Below, piece after piece: positions 10,558 through 21,647 of a stretch of 64,000 nt of DNA (position 1 is its first letter; each line of letters starts with the position of its first letter). The notes beneath the pieces were generated by a model. The model did no database searches. It had not been told where the DNA came from and saw nothing but the letters and a program-made list of their open reading frames with translations. Position numbers and translations under genes: made by a program. This stretch comes from Ophiocordyceps camponoti-saundersi (nom. inval.) (taxonomy: Eukaryota > Ascomycota > Sordariomycetes > Hypocreales > Ophiocordycipitaceae): the NCBI GenBank assembly GCA_003339415.1, contig PDHQ01000004.1, positions 184,207 to 248,206 of the forward strand, given 5' to 3'.

Positions 10558-12335
10558 ATGTTGGCCCGCTGTGTCCGAACCTTCTGGTTTTCATTACGAT
10601 CAGTCCGCCCTTTCTCAACAAGCCATCTAGTTATGGAGAAGGAATATAAGCTCAAGGACGTCTCGTCCCTTTCCCTCGCACCGGGCATGAAGCGCGAGGT
10701 GGAGGTCGAGGGCATCAAGGATGGCAAGATCCTGCTCCTCAACTCCGCCGGCAAAGTTCACGCCGTCGGAGCGCGGTGCACCCATTACGGAGCTCCGCTT
10801 GCCAAGGGCGTCCTGACTGCTTCGGGTCGCCTCACGTGTCCTTGGCACGGAGGTAAGCTTCTTCGTCGATAGGGTTCAAGCTCTTCTGACTTTTCTTTTG
10901 CTGTCCCGTAGCTTGCTTCAATGCCTCGACGGGCGACATCGAAGATGCCCCGGGCCTCGACGCGCTTCCCGTCTTCGCCGTCTCGGAGCGGGACGGCGCC
11001 GTCTACATCACCGGTGACGAGTCGGCCATCGTCAGCTCCCGCCGCAACCCCATTCTAGGATGCGCCGCTGCCACTTCAGCAGGAGTGACGGCGGACCGCG
11101 TCGTCGTCGTGGGCGGCGGCTCTGGCGCCATGGGCCTCGTACAGGGCCTCCGCGAGAGGGGCTACACTGGCTCCGTCACTGTCATATCCAAAGAACACTA
11201 CCTGCCCATCGACAGGCCAAAGCTCAGCAAGGCCCTCATAACCGACCCGGCCAAGCTGGCTCTGCGTGACAGGACCTGGTTCGAGATGGCGTCCATCGAC
11301 TGGGTCGAAGGTGAAGTTAGTGGAGTCGACTTCGCAGCGCGCTCAGTCTCGACCAAGGACGGTAGCGTCTTCCCCTACGACAAGCTCGTCCTCGCCACCG
11401 GAGGTGCGCCGAGAACGCTCCCGTTGCAAGGCTTCAAGGTTCTCGGAAACATCTTCACGCTCCGGACGGTACCGGATGCCAAGGCCATAGTCGACGCCAT
11501 CGGCGAAAAGGGCAAGAAGATTGTCATCATCGGCTCGTCCTTTATCGGCATGGAGGCGGCCATTGCGACCTGCAAAGACAATACGGTGACGGTCGTCGAT
11601 ATGGCCAAGACACCCCTGGAGCGTGTCCTCGGCGAGCAAGTCGGTGACGGTATTCGTAAGATTGCCGAGTCCAAGGGCGTCAAGTTCTACCTGGGCGCGG
11701 GCATCGACAAGGCCGAACCATCTGCCTCGGACCCCTCCAAAGTGGGTGCCATCTGTCTCAAGGACGGAACAAAGCTGGAAGCCGACCTGGTAATCCTCGG
11801 TGTCGGCGTCGCCCCTGCAACCGAATTTCTGCGGGACAACAGCGTCCTGCGTTTGGAGCAAGACGGCTCCATTAAGACGGACGATAACTTTGAGGTGGTC
11901 GGACTTAAAGACGTCTACGCCCTCGGTGACATTGCCACGCATCCGTACCACGGACCGGGCGGCGACGGCAAGCCTGTCCGCATCGAGCACTGGAACGTGG
12001 CTCAGAACTCGGGACGCAGGGCGGCGGCGCACATCGCCCAGCGGCCCGATGGTCACGGACACTCGATACCCGTCTTCTGGTCTGCCCTTGGCGCGCAGCT
12101 GCGGTACTGCGGCAACCCAGCCAACGGATGGGACGACCTCGTGCTCAGCGGCGACGTCCCCGAGGCCAAGTTCGTCGCCTACTATGCCAAGGGCGAGACG
12201 GTGGTGGCCATGGCGAGCATGGGCATGGATCCGGCTATGGCGCAGAGCTTAGAGTTGATGACCCTTGGCAAGATGCTGACCAAGAGCCAGCTCAAGGGGG
12301 GGCTAAACATCATGGACGTGGGCGTGCCGGGGTGA
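10558..12335 (+). CDS. Rieske-domain AIF-like FAD/NADH oxidoreductase
   Basis: Member of the apoptosis-inducing-factor-like (AIFM3/AIFL type) flavoproteins: an N-terminal Rieske [2Fe-2S] domain fused to an FAD/NAD(P)H pyridine-nucleotide-disulfide oxidoreductase. Exons 10558-10852 and 10912-12335; the 59-bp intron 10853-10911 splits the alanine codon of the Rieske motif CPWHGACF. Product 572 residues. The first cluster ligands are in CTHYGAP and the second in CPWHG. The FAD-binding VVVVGGGSGAMG and the NADH-binding IVIIGSSFIGMEAA follow, then a C-terminal reductase domain with the YALGDIA motif. The first 24 residues are rich in Arg, Ser and Phe and lack acidic residues, which looks like a mitochondrial presequence; an internal Met at 10633 could give a cytosolic form. 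It probably carries electrons from NAD(P)H to an unidentified acceptor. The downstream neighbour on the same strand is Ubp14, with no functional link. Confidence 0.92.
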
Positions 12336-12745
12336 AGATGTGAACGTAGAGTGCTGCAGACATTTAAATGCTCCGCCGGTATTCGTAGAGGCTAGAGGTA
12401 TAGGGGATATCTACCTTACGAGAATGACGATATATGACATGGCAATTTGTCGGTTGCCGGCTGATGAATGTAGGAGAGTACCTAGGTAGGTAGTTGGCAT
12501 CGCAAGCTCAAGTGATGTCAGAGACGGCAAAAGGATCGGCGTGCAAGTACCATCTACTGCCGAGGTGTTCCCGATCCGCACCTATCCGCCGCATGAATCG
12601 CCGGCTCCTCTTCGGTACCGAGTACTCACTTCGGTCATCAACCCGTCCTCTGCTCGGCGACGCCTACCACTGTCCTTCCTTCACTTCTCTCGCCTTCCCA
12701 ACTGTCGGCAACCTCATTCGACCAAGTCTTCGTCATCGAGAGACA
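12336..12745. other. intergenic before UBP14
   Basis: 410 bp between two plus-strand genes. It contains a short CCTAGGTAGGTAG repeat near 12480 and otherwise nothing I can identify; it must include the terminator of the AIF-like gene and the promoter of UBP14. Confidence 0.6.
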
Positions 12746-15229
12746 ATGACATGCCCTCACCTGGATTCGCTCGCCTCAGGTACGACGACGATGCCCTTGG
12801 GCTTTCTGTCAATGGGCCCAAGCTTACGCGGCCTCCAGAGCTCTCGCCGCCAAACGCCAGCCAGTCGGTCTATCGTGAAGACTGCACCCAGTGCTTCGAT
12901 TCCATCGTGCGTCAGCCAGCAACTTGCCCTCTTCGATTGGCGATGACTGACATGGTCTTCAGGACGAGCCGAGCGGTCTCGACGTCTGTCTCCAATGCTT
13001 CAACGGAGCCTGCGCGGGCCCCAGGCCGCACAACGGCCTGCACGCCAGCCTCTGGAAACACCCTTTGGCTCTCAACATCCGCCGCACGCGCAAACCTGTC
13101 GTCCGAGATGAGCCCCCCGCCAAAATGTCGAAGCTGGCCATCGCGGCTGAATCTGAGGAGGATCGATACAATACGGATCTGTCCGCAAAGTGCCTCGACT
13201 GCAAAGTTCCGCTCGACGTGACCGACCCGCGGCTCGCTCCGGTCGTCGACGGCATCATCAAGGCCAACACTTTTGCGAGGAAAGAGGAGGTCAAGGCCTG
13301 GGAGCAGGAACTGACAAGCTGCGAGCACATCCTGCTACTGCAGCAGCACGAAGCGCGCAACATTCAGCAGGGCGACCTCGGCCACTGCTTTGCCTGCGAC
13401 TTGCGTGAGAACCTATGGCTATGTCTCGAATGTGGCAACCTCGGCTGCGGTCGCAAGCAGATGGGTGGCGTCGACGGTAACTCACATGCCCTCGCTCACG
13501 CCACGGAGTCGACCCACGGCGTTGCCGTCAAGCTCGGCTCCATCACCCCGGAGGGCACTGCCGACGTCTATTGCTACAAGTGTGACGACGAGCGTCTTGA
13601 CGACCAGCTTGGCCCCCACCTCGCTCACTGGGGCATCATGCTGGCCGACCGCCGCAAGACGGAGATGAGCCTGACGGAGATGCAAATCGAGCAGAACCTC
13701 AAGTGGGACTTTAGCATGACTACTGACGACGGCAAGATCCTGAAGCCCCTCTTCGGCCCGGGCCTCACCGGTCTGAAAAACCTGGGCAACAGCTGCTACC
13801 TGGCCAGCATCTTGCAGTGCCTCTTTGACCTGCCTTCCTTCGGAGAGCGCTACTATAGGCCTACCGACCCCCCGCCGCAGGTCCAGGATCCCGCTGCCGA
13901 CTTGGAGACGCAGCTGCGAAAAGTTGCCGACGGCCTCTTGTCGGGACGATATGCCAAGCCGGACGACGACGAAACCGACGTCAGCCATCAGAGGGGCCTG
14001 GCGCCGGCCATGCTGAAGCATCTCATCGGCAGAGGTCATGCCGAGTTCTCGACGATGCGGCAGCAAGACGCCTTCGAGCTGTTCCAGCACCTCGTCAAGC
14101 TCATTACGAGATGGCCGCACGGCCCCGGCCTCGACGACCCCACGAAGCCCTTCCGCTTCCTCCTCGAGCAGAGGCTGCAGTGCCTGGCATGCGGCAAGGT
14201 GCGGTACAAAGCGCACGAGCAGGACGGCATCTTCATCGACGTGCCTATCGAGAAGCTGCCCCGAGCGGAGGGTGACGAGGGTGACCGGTACAAGCCCGTG
14301 ACCCTGAAGCAGTGCCTCGACAACCTAACCAAGGTAGAGAAGGTGGAGTTGGCCTGCTCCGGCTGTCGCGGCACCGAAGGCTTCATCAAGCAGTCGCTCT
14401 TCAAGACATTTCCCCAGGTTCTCGTCGTTAATGCCAACAAGATGTCCGTGATTAACTGGGTGCCTGTCAAGGTGGACGTCCCCATACTCGTGCCGGACGA
14501 GCCTTTCTTGCTCGATGACTACCTGTCCAAGGGCCTGCAGGCGTCGGAAGAGCCTTTGCCAGACGAGCCCGAGGCTGCGGCGCCGGCCTTTGTGCCAGAG
14601 GCGGCCGCGCTCAGCCAGCTGGAGGAGATGGGATTCCCGCGCAACCGCTGCGAGAAGGCGCTACATGCGACGGGAAACTCGGACGCCAACGTCGCCATGG
14701 AGTGGCTCTTTGCCCATATGGAAGACGCCGACATCGACGCGCCGCTCGATCTAGGGGGCGGCGCCTCTGCCGCGGCGGATCCGGCCAAGATCGAGATGCT
14801 GGGCGCCATGGGCTTCGACGCCCCGCGTGCGGGCAAGGCCCTCAAGGAGACGGGCGGCGATGTAGAGCGCGCGGTCGAATGGCTCTTTAATCACCCGGGC
14901 GACGTGGCCGAGGACGAGGCGACGCCGGCGGCGGCTGGGGAGCCGGCGGGAAGTGCGTCGCTGCCCGCCAGCTTCCAGTTGCGGTCCCTTGTCTGTCACA
15001 AGGGGACCAGCATTCATGCCGGGTAAGTATCTTTACTCCTTGCCCTCCTTGTAGTCGGGGAAGATCAACTCGTACTGATATTTGCAGGCATTACGTGGCG
15101 TTTGTGCGGAAGCAGCTCGAGGGAGAGGGCGCCAAGTGGGTGCTGTTCAACGACGAAAAGGTTGTCGAAGCACATGACGTGGAAGAAATGCGCAAGTTTG
15201 CGTATGTGTACTTTTTCGAGCGCAAATGA
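12746..15229 (+). CDS. UBP14: ubiquitin C-terminal hydrolase Ubp14 (isopeptidase T)
   Basis: Orthologue of yeast Ubp14 / human USP5, the cysteine protease that disassembles free unanchored polyubiquitin chains. Exons 12746-12779, 12839-12906, 12963-15022 and 15088-15229; introns are 59, 56 and 65 bp. Product 767 residues. The first 34-bp exon encodes MTCPHLDSLAS; exon 2 gives the family signature YREDCTQCFDSI. Then come the variant N-terminal zinc finger, the ZnF-UBP domain (CFACDLRENLWLCLECG), the Cys box NLGNSCYLASILQC with catalytic Cys at about 312, two UBA domains near the C terminus (LEEMGFPRNRCEKAL and LGAMGFDAPRAGKAL), and the His box GHYVAFVRK...WVLFNDEKV spread over the last intron. 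All expected domains are present and in the standard order. Without the two 5' introns the start would be misplaced. Confidence 0.95.
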
Positions 15230-15575
15230 GCTTTTGGCATAGGGCTTACCCGTTGGGTCTCCTTGAGATGTTTGCTAAAAGGAGTCGATGACTTGGTTGA
15301 TCGGATTCATGACTACAGACGATCGTAAAGGATAGAGGTATATATCAAGATGAGCGCGGTAGTAGCATAGATTCCGGACGAGAATTATCAATGATGCATC
15401 TACAGACACGCGGCGTCAGGACGGACGTGCTTATTCGCCGATGGATGGGCGGTGCCGGCAGGTCGTCGGCGTAGAGCGTATGACGGAGCATCGCGGGCGG
15501 GATTGGCGAAAGGAGAAGCGTCGCGCTCAGTCCTCAGCTTGTAGGCCTCTTGGAAGCGAGAAGAGGTGATGCAGT
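15230..15575. other. short convergent intergenic region
   Basis: 346 bp between the convergent UBP14 and MAD2 genes. It holds both 3' ends; no other feature is visible. Confidence 0.6.
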
Positions 15576-16737
15576 TCAGTCGCCCAGGCGATAGCTGACC
15601 AGGGTGTCGACGCGGTGATTTGCGGTGCTGAAGCCACGAAGCTGCACGTGCTCGCCGTTTGCGATCTCTTTGGGGTCGGAGTCGCCCCATTCGACGGGAA
15701 CATCGCTGTCGGCGTCTGCGTAGACGAGGACGTTGAAGGTGCAGTCGCCGCTGAGTTGGGGCAGAAAGGTGACGGAGGCGGTGATTTGACGGAAGAGAGC
15801 GGCGATGTCGGCTTGGATATCGGCTTCGGATCGTTCTGGGGGGACTTTGGCCGGCGCGCTATCGTCTTCCTGGTTTGAAGAGACCGCCTTGGAAGATTTC
15901 GGGGGCGGACGGTTGGAGATTTGGACCTGGTTTTGATGAGCTGTTGAGGTCTGCATAGGGGGAGGACAGGAACGTACGTCGAATTGCCATCGCTCGACGT
16001 GCTCGCCTGTGTCTTTGTCGGTGATGACGATGACGAGCTTGGATATCTTGCCGCCTATCATCCATTTGTCGAGTTGGGACATGATTTTCTTGATGTAGGC
16101 CTTGACCTGATCATCTGCCGAGACTTTTTTTCGTTGGAGCAGTATGTCAGCACGTTTCCTTTTTTGTTCTCTTTTCCTTGAAGGCAGCTATGGAAAAGGT
16201 ATGACGAACCGAGCATGTTGAGGCCATATTTCTTGACGCTGTGATGACGAGTTAGAATGATGATGAAGGGCTAGGAATTGAGTGACAACGGGGCCGTTGC
16301 CAGAGAGGAGAGGGGGAGTAAAGGTAACGAACGCGGTAAAGTCTTCGGCAGGATAAACGCCACGCTGGAATCTATGTATGTACGTATGTATATTAGATAA
16401 GTGTTGAGAGATGTTGCGAAAGGGCTTTCGCGTTGAAAGACGAAGCGCGGTGAAGAAGATGTTTGTAGGTAGGTATGTAGGGGAAGAGAGGGAGACGCAC
16501 AGGATGGAATGGATGGAATATTGAAACTGTTGATCATTTGAAAGTTAGCTTTGATGAGACATGCTCGCGCGAACTTCTTCTCATGGAGGGAAAGAGGGAG
16601 GGAAAAGGGGGAAAAGCGCTTTTGCTCACGAACTCGGCTACCAGCCTCGCGCTGCCTTTGAGTGATAGCTTGTGGACTTTGGATTTTTCTTTTGAGGAGG
16701 AGGAGGAGGAGGAGGGTTGTGCTGCTTTTGACGACAT
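15576..16737 (-). CDS. MAD2: spindle checkpoint HORMA protein Mad2
   Basis: HORMA-domain protein of the mitotic spindle assembly checkpoint; it binds Mad1 and Cdc20 to hold the anaphase-promoting complex inactive at unattached kinetochores. Six exons on the minus strand: 16737-16630, 16526-16501, 16371-16333, 16238-16210, 16123-15978 and 15926-15576. Product 232 residues. The assembled chain carries the landmarks LKGSARLVAEF, FQYSIHSILFQRGVYPAEDF, VKKYGLNMLVSADDQVKAY and ERWQFDVQIS, ending in the safety-belt region HRVDTLVSYRLGD. An N-terminal Ser-rich stretch and an insertion of about 25 residues after ERWQFDVQIS make it longer than the usual 200-210. Three of the exons are only 26, 39 and 29 nt. 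The exon 3 donor GTTCGT was preferred over the neighbouring GTTACC because only it restores the frame EDFTAVKKYG. Confidence 0.93.
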
Positions 16738-17258
16738 GGTTGAGATGTCGTGTCTGCGTCGCGGGAGGGGGATTAGATGGATGGACGTTGAGTTGGAATG
16801 GAAAGTGAGGCGACGAAAATAAAGGTGGTGATGATCAAGGAGCCCCGCGGCGCGAAGATGACGCGTGGGTTGAGGGGTGTAGGGTAGTCTTAGGATTTTT
16901 AGAGAGGGGGGGGCTACCTCTCCGGAGACTGATACCATGCCCTAACGTCTTGGTGCGAGGGGAGGGAAGGGGAGATAAAATGAACGGAAGAAGACTTTTC
17001 GTAGAGATGACAAAAGATTGTTAGTAAGGCTTATATTGATGAAGGGTTGCATATATAGGTAAATAGGTTGTTGTATATAGATATGCTCTCTTGGGGAGAG
17101 ATGTCGCTAAAGACAACTGACTACGCGCCCACATCTTCTTGTTCCCATCCATCTCTCTCTCTCTCTCCCCCTCTCAGAGAGTATACCCATCACAGCCGAG
17201 AGAAAAACAGGTACAGATGAAGCCGTACAGAAAAATAGAGCGAGACTTGCAATCTCAC
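16738..17258. other. intergenic, AT-richer
   Basis: 521 bp upstream of MAD2 and downstream of the next minus-strand gene. It is AT-richer with short TATAGG/TAAATAGG words and a CT microsatellite at about 17152-17175. Nothing else is supported. Confidence 0.55.
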
Positions 17259-18329
17259 TCAGCATGCCGAAGCCGCAGCGCCTCCGCCGCCATCCTGTCC
17301 GCCTCCACCACCACCGCCGCCGCCGCCGCCGCCGTCATATCCGCCCCCTCCACCACCACCACCGTCGCCCCCGCCCCCATCACCTCCGCCCCCATCACCT
17401 CCATCTTGTCCGCCGTCATTCCCATCATTCCCATCCATCGTCATGTTCATAGCCCCCAGATTCTGCATAATCGACAACTGCGTCTGCCTCTCTACCATGC
17501 CCTGCAGCACGAATATGGCGCTCTCAACCTTCCGCCTCTCTTCCTCATCGAGATACTCCTTTCCAGCTTGCAGATGCTTAATCTTCGTCGCGGCCATGAC
17601 CGTCTCATCTTTTAGCGGCGAGTACTTGTAGTCTCCGACCGAGTCGGTGCGGAACCATTCCCAGTCTGGAGCTTTCGTCGTGACGATCTTGTCGGCGAGA
17701 CGCTGGAGGAAGTCTTGGCAGTTGTTGGAGAAGATGGAGTATTTCCCAAACGTCGTCGACAGGCGATTGCACTCTTCGTCTATCTCCCTCCGCGATAGGT
17801 TCGTCCATCCTATCATGCTGTACAGATACTGACCGAGTTGAGGAGAGTAGGCGGAAGTGATGGACTTTTTATAAGCTTCGAGGTTGAAATCCGTCTCTTC
17901 GATTTTTGCGCCGTAGAGCTTCTTCTTCTTATCTTTGGCGTCGAACCCGTTCTGTCGTAGCTCGTACTTGTGACCTTGTGTATGCAGCACCCAGTGTCGA
18001 AACTGACCGTGATCGATGGAAAGCGAGAGAAAGACCGGTTCGCCGAACTCGCTGCTCGATTCCCTTTCCAGTCTCGCGGCGACGATCTTCTCCAATGCCG
18101 ACTTATAATACGTCTTCAGCTCGCGTTTCTTTATGTCAATCATTTCGCTCTTCTTCTTTCGTCGTTGCGAAATTCGCCTGCAAGCTACACCGGTGGAGAC
18201 GAGTCCGACGATGACTCCCAAGATGCTTATCATCAGCTTGATCCCTGAGAGGTCATTTGAAGTTGTCGCCATGTTTGAATTTGATGTGCCCGTAGTGTTC
18301 TGATGGTATGTGAGCTCCGGTATCGACAA
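17259..18329 (-). CDS. membrane-anchored protein with LRAT/PPPDE-like His...Cys core
   Basis: Single exon, 356 residues, not assigned to a named family with certainty. One transmembrane helix spans about residues 28-49, followed by a strongly basic stretch (RRISQRRKKK). The central domain has RHWVLHTQGHKYELR (His112) followed about 90 residues later by FSNNCQDFLQRLADK (Cys204). A histidine before a cysteine in an N-C-x-x-F context is the circularly permuted order of LRAT, PPPDE and related NlpC/P60-superfamily proteins, so a cysteine hydrolase or acyltransferase is plausible (inference). The last 60 residues are almost only Gly and Asp (GGDGGGG repeats) and end AAASAC. A later Met at 18272 could be the true start. 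The surrounding genes give no clue. Confidence 0.6.
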   Translation of the reverse strand: MSIPELTYHQNTTGTSNSNMATTSNDLSGIKLMISILGVIVGLVSTGVACRRISQRRKKKSEMIDIKKRELKTYYKSALEKIVAARLERESSSEFGEPVFLSLSIDHGQFRHWVLHTQGHKYELRQNGFDAKDKKKKLYGAKIEETDFNLEAYKKSITSAYSPQLGQYLYSMIGWTNLSRREIDEECNRLSTTFGKYSIFSNNCQDFLQRLADKIVTTKAPDWEWFRTDSVGDYKYSPLKDETVMAATKIKHLQAGKEYLDEEERRKVESAIFVLQGMVERQTQLSIMQNLGAMNMTMDGNDGNDGGQDGGDGGGGDGGGGDGGGGGGGGYDGGGGGGGGGGGGQDGGGGAAASAC

Positions 18330-19470
18330 GGTATGAAGAGGTTGAGCCTTGACGCAGTCTTCTCATGTCTGAGTATTTGATATTCGACGCAGGCATAAGA
18401 GAAAAACTGTGTGTCATAATCCCAGCAGTCAGCCGCCAGACTCATCTTATATAAATAAACATGTAAGGCGATCAGCCTTGGCAGTAAGCTGGTGACGTTT
18501 CTTTCGCTGCCCGAAACTGATGAACAATTCCCTATTTAGACCGGGGTTGGGGGCTGGATGAAAGCCTCTCACACAGCCCTTGTGACACCATTGGCAAAAC
18601 CAGATGCGGTTTCCTCTGGACTAGGAACAGCTGCTTCGGTTCTGATGGTCTTCTTTTCAGACTGCAAAACATGAGTTTATACGTGAACTGTCAAGGCGAT
18701 TAGGGACATTGCCTCAGTCACGAGATAGGGGAATACTGCTTCGGCTACAAGTCGATCGCTTCGCGACAGTTGCTAGGTTCGGCATCTGCACAGTCTAGTA
18801 GTGGCTTCGGTAAAGCTGCAATTCGGTTACACACGTTGGCCTTGGGGGTGTCAAAGTTGGGGGCTTGTAGATCGCATAGGCGTTACCTGGACAGGCGTGG
18901 ATAGGATTACTCTGAGAGGATCGTCCAAGGGCGGAGGTTGAAATAAGAAACATGATTCTCAGCATTCTTAGGGTATATATAAGTTATATCCTATATCCCC
19001 TTATGTGACCTCATATGTCTTATATTCGGAGATATATATATATATATCCGTCTATCCATCCACATAACATGATACATCGTTACGCTTGCATAGCTGCCGC
19101 CCTCTTTTCGTATATCCTTTGTCCGCCCCCTTTACCCCACACAATCATCACTCGGCAAGCCCATGTTTGTATGCATGTTAGTAGGCATTCTGCATGCCTG
19201 CAGCTTATAGTCTGAAACGCATCTGTCAAATAGACGAAAGTCATGCATACATATGTACATCATCATACCTACACGTATGCATGTAACGCTCACGGCTATA
19301 GTTCCAATAGGTCGTCCATCATCACGTACATACATACAGTACATTTTCTCATAGAGTTGATCCTCAGATTTCCTCATACAAGTAGGGTTAGTAGGGTTAG
19401 TATTCACCTTTTGAGCCCATGTCCACTCCCTGAAATCGTCTGCTGACAACCGAAACGTCGTCGTCCCTAA
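18330..19470. other. intergenic, AT-rich
   Basis: 1.1 kb without a gene I can support. It contains TATATATA near 19030-19045, CATACATA-type words near 19245-19345 and two copies of GTAGGGTTA near 19382-19400. A Cys/Arg-rich open frame reaching 18445 is not supported by any family. Confidence 0.55.
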
Positions 19471-20869
19471 TTATTGAGTTGGCTGAGGCGCCGGATACTG
19501 TCCCAACTGCACTTGGCTCCCATGAACCGTCTCGGAGCTGATCTTCGTCTCGATGACCCGTGTGATTCCAAAGCCACCACGGTCTCTGCCCCAGCTCGAA
19601 GCCGTCTCGTCGTCAAGCTCGTGCCCGTCCCAAGTCTGCCCCCCAGTCGCAACACCCTTGCTCGTGCCACCGCGTGAGGGATACAGCGACCGTAGCCTTT
19701 GCGAGACGTTGGCGCCCACCATGTTGAGCGCGGGCCGCAGACCGGGCAAGGAAGCTCCGATCAGCGCCACGGTCGGCTCGACGTGTGAAGGGAGCCAGAA
19801 CGTGAGGCCGTTGTGCGATAGCTGAGCGGGAACGAAGTAGACGAGTTGGTAGCGGGCGACTGCCATGATGCTGATTAGTTTCCGGACTTTGATCGAGGAC
19901 TTCAAGGCCAGAGACGTACAGTAGGGATCGAATTCGGAATAGCCATTCATATCGCTTACGAAGATTCCGAGCTTGACGGCGGTGACGATGCTCGCTCTGT
20001 CAGGAGAGTGTAAGTGTTGATCGATATCATCTAGAGTGTTTTATACATGTTACTCACCCAGCTCCGAGCACAAACATGACGACAACACCAACTTTCTTGG
20101 TGCGGCGCATCTGAAGCTTCCTCGCCGGCTCGAGGGGAAGAATCAAGAGGACGAGATCGAAAACCATGCTGGTGCTGTAAAGGGCGACTTGGCTGTAGTA
20201 AAAGTACCAGTCGTTGCAGTGAACCCGTCTTTCGAACGGGTTCCACGCGCTGTCGAACGGGTCGCAGGCCAAGGCTGGTAGGATGGAATAGACGATGACA
20301 TAGATGCCCTGGAGAGCCAGCAGTACGTGGATGGTGATCCTCAGCCAGGAGATGGCCTGGGCAAAGATGCGGTGGTAGAAGAGCAAGATGGCGATTCGGA
20401 TTGCGGCCGTCATGGTTGTGTACATCCATGAAGAGGCCACAAAGCCCTGAAAGTACGTTGGCTCAGATTGAGCTGTAAGAGATTTTTTAAGGCCCTCGAC
20501 TTACCTTGAACCAGATGGCGTATTCATCCATGGTTATCTCCCATAGAGGCTTGCCAACGCCCCCGGCGAGGTTCACGTAGACGGTAAGAACAGACCAACC
20601 AAGGTAGAGAATCTGAACAGGTGTCAACATCTCGGAGAGAACAAAGTCAAGTTGCGTAAACAACGAACGAGAGCGGGGATGGTAGCCCAATCATCAAGAC
20701 CAAAGGCTCGCGAAGTATACCGCAAGTATAAACGCCACGACACAACCGAGGTGGCGAAGCCGCTCATGACGGCGCACACGATGGCCACTCCATAGACCTT
20801 GTGAGAGTCGTCGATGGTTGTCGGAGGGGGGAGCAAGGAGGCGATGTCGGCGGTCAAGTTTTGTGCCAT
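19471..20869 (-). CDS. fungal rhodopsin-like seven-helix membrane protein
   Basis: Member of the large Pezizomycotina family of integral membrane proteins with a fungal rhodopsin-like domain (PTH11-related, related proteins called SAT4-like); the ligand is unknown. Five exons on the minus strand: 20869-20669, 20612-20505, 20446-20058, 19996-19920 and 19859-19471. Product 387 residues. Signatures are GLDDWATIPAL after the second helix, the segment ILYLGWSVLTVYVNLAGG, the Cys-containing loop LACDPFDSAWNPFERRVHC, a helix ending LPLEPARKLQMRRTKKVGV, and the last helix TVALIGASLPGLRPAL. A Gly/Ser/Thr-rich cytoplasmic tail of about 80 residues follows. The last intron (19919-19860) has a nearby alternative AG; the one chosen keeps FARYQLVYFVPAQ in frame. 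The neighbour upstream is a short-chain dehydrogenase, same strand, about 780 bp away. Confidence 0.85.
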
Positions 20870-21647
20870 TTGTTTAGAGACTGGGATAATATGAAATGTA
20901 TCTCAGAGAAAAGGAGTGAGTTGGAGTCAAAGCCGTGGAGAGGGAAGAAGAGAAGATGGGAAATGAAAGGAAAGAAAGGGACTTGAGTTGTGTTTGTTTT
21001 GGGGGAGCGTTGCGTTCGTATACCATGTCTATGCTATCGACACGTCGAGGGGGGGGGACATAGGGAACAAGAAAACCCACCCCCTGCATGTTGAATTGGG
21101 CGCGTTTCTTTGCAGTTGAAGAAGTGGTCAGATTGTCCTGTGGCCGAAGGTGTGATGCCGCGGCTATGTAAGTTGTTCAAGGGGGAGGCGCTGAGGCCTC
21201 GTATTGTATAGATTCGTTGACGAGATGGGAATAGCACTTTATGTATGATGATATGGAGAAGCGTCTGATAAACAGATGAACGAATAATCACCGGTAAGCA
21301 TGCATCGCGATTCCTGCATCGCATCACGTCATTTGGCCGTGTGGGCTTCGGGCGTCAAAGCCTTGACTGCTGAGCAACTGATTCATGTCCTTTTACTGCG
21401 TCTGACAGGATAGGATGGGTAAGTAAACGGGAACTGTTGCTTCAAGTTGAATCATGTCTGAGTGTCATCATCACCGACATCGCTTATACAAAGATGAGCA
21501 ACCGATGGCTATTAGGTCTTCCTTCTTCCCCTATATTATTACAAGATAATATCGTCAACCAGAGATGGGTATCGACATCGTATTCACGCCATCCAGTCCC
21601 GTCCCCCAAACCTTGTCCCATCCCATCCGTTTCCCATCCCGAATCCC
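20870..21647. other. intergenic
   Basis: 778 bp between the rhodopsin-like gene and the dehydrogenase. It contains a purine-rich stretch just upstream of the rhodopsin-like start (about 20930-20985) and no supported gene. Confidence 0.6.

Noticed and set aside
19382..19400. Two GTAGGGTTA copies suggesting an interstitial telomere
   Set aside because: Only two imperfect copies in the middle of the window; too few to be telomeric.
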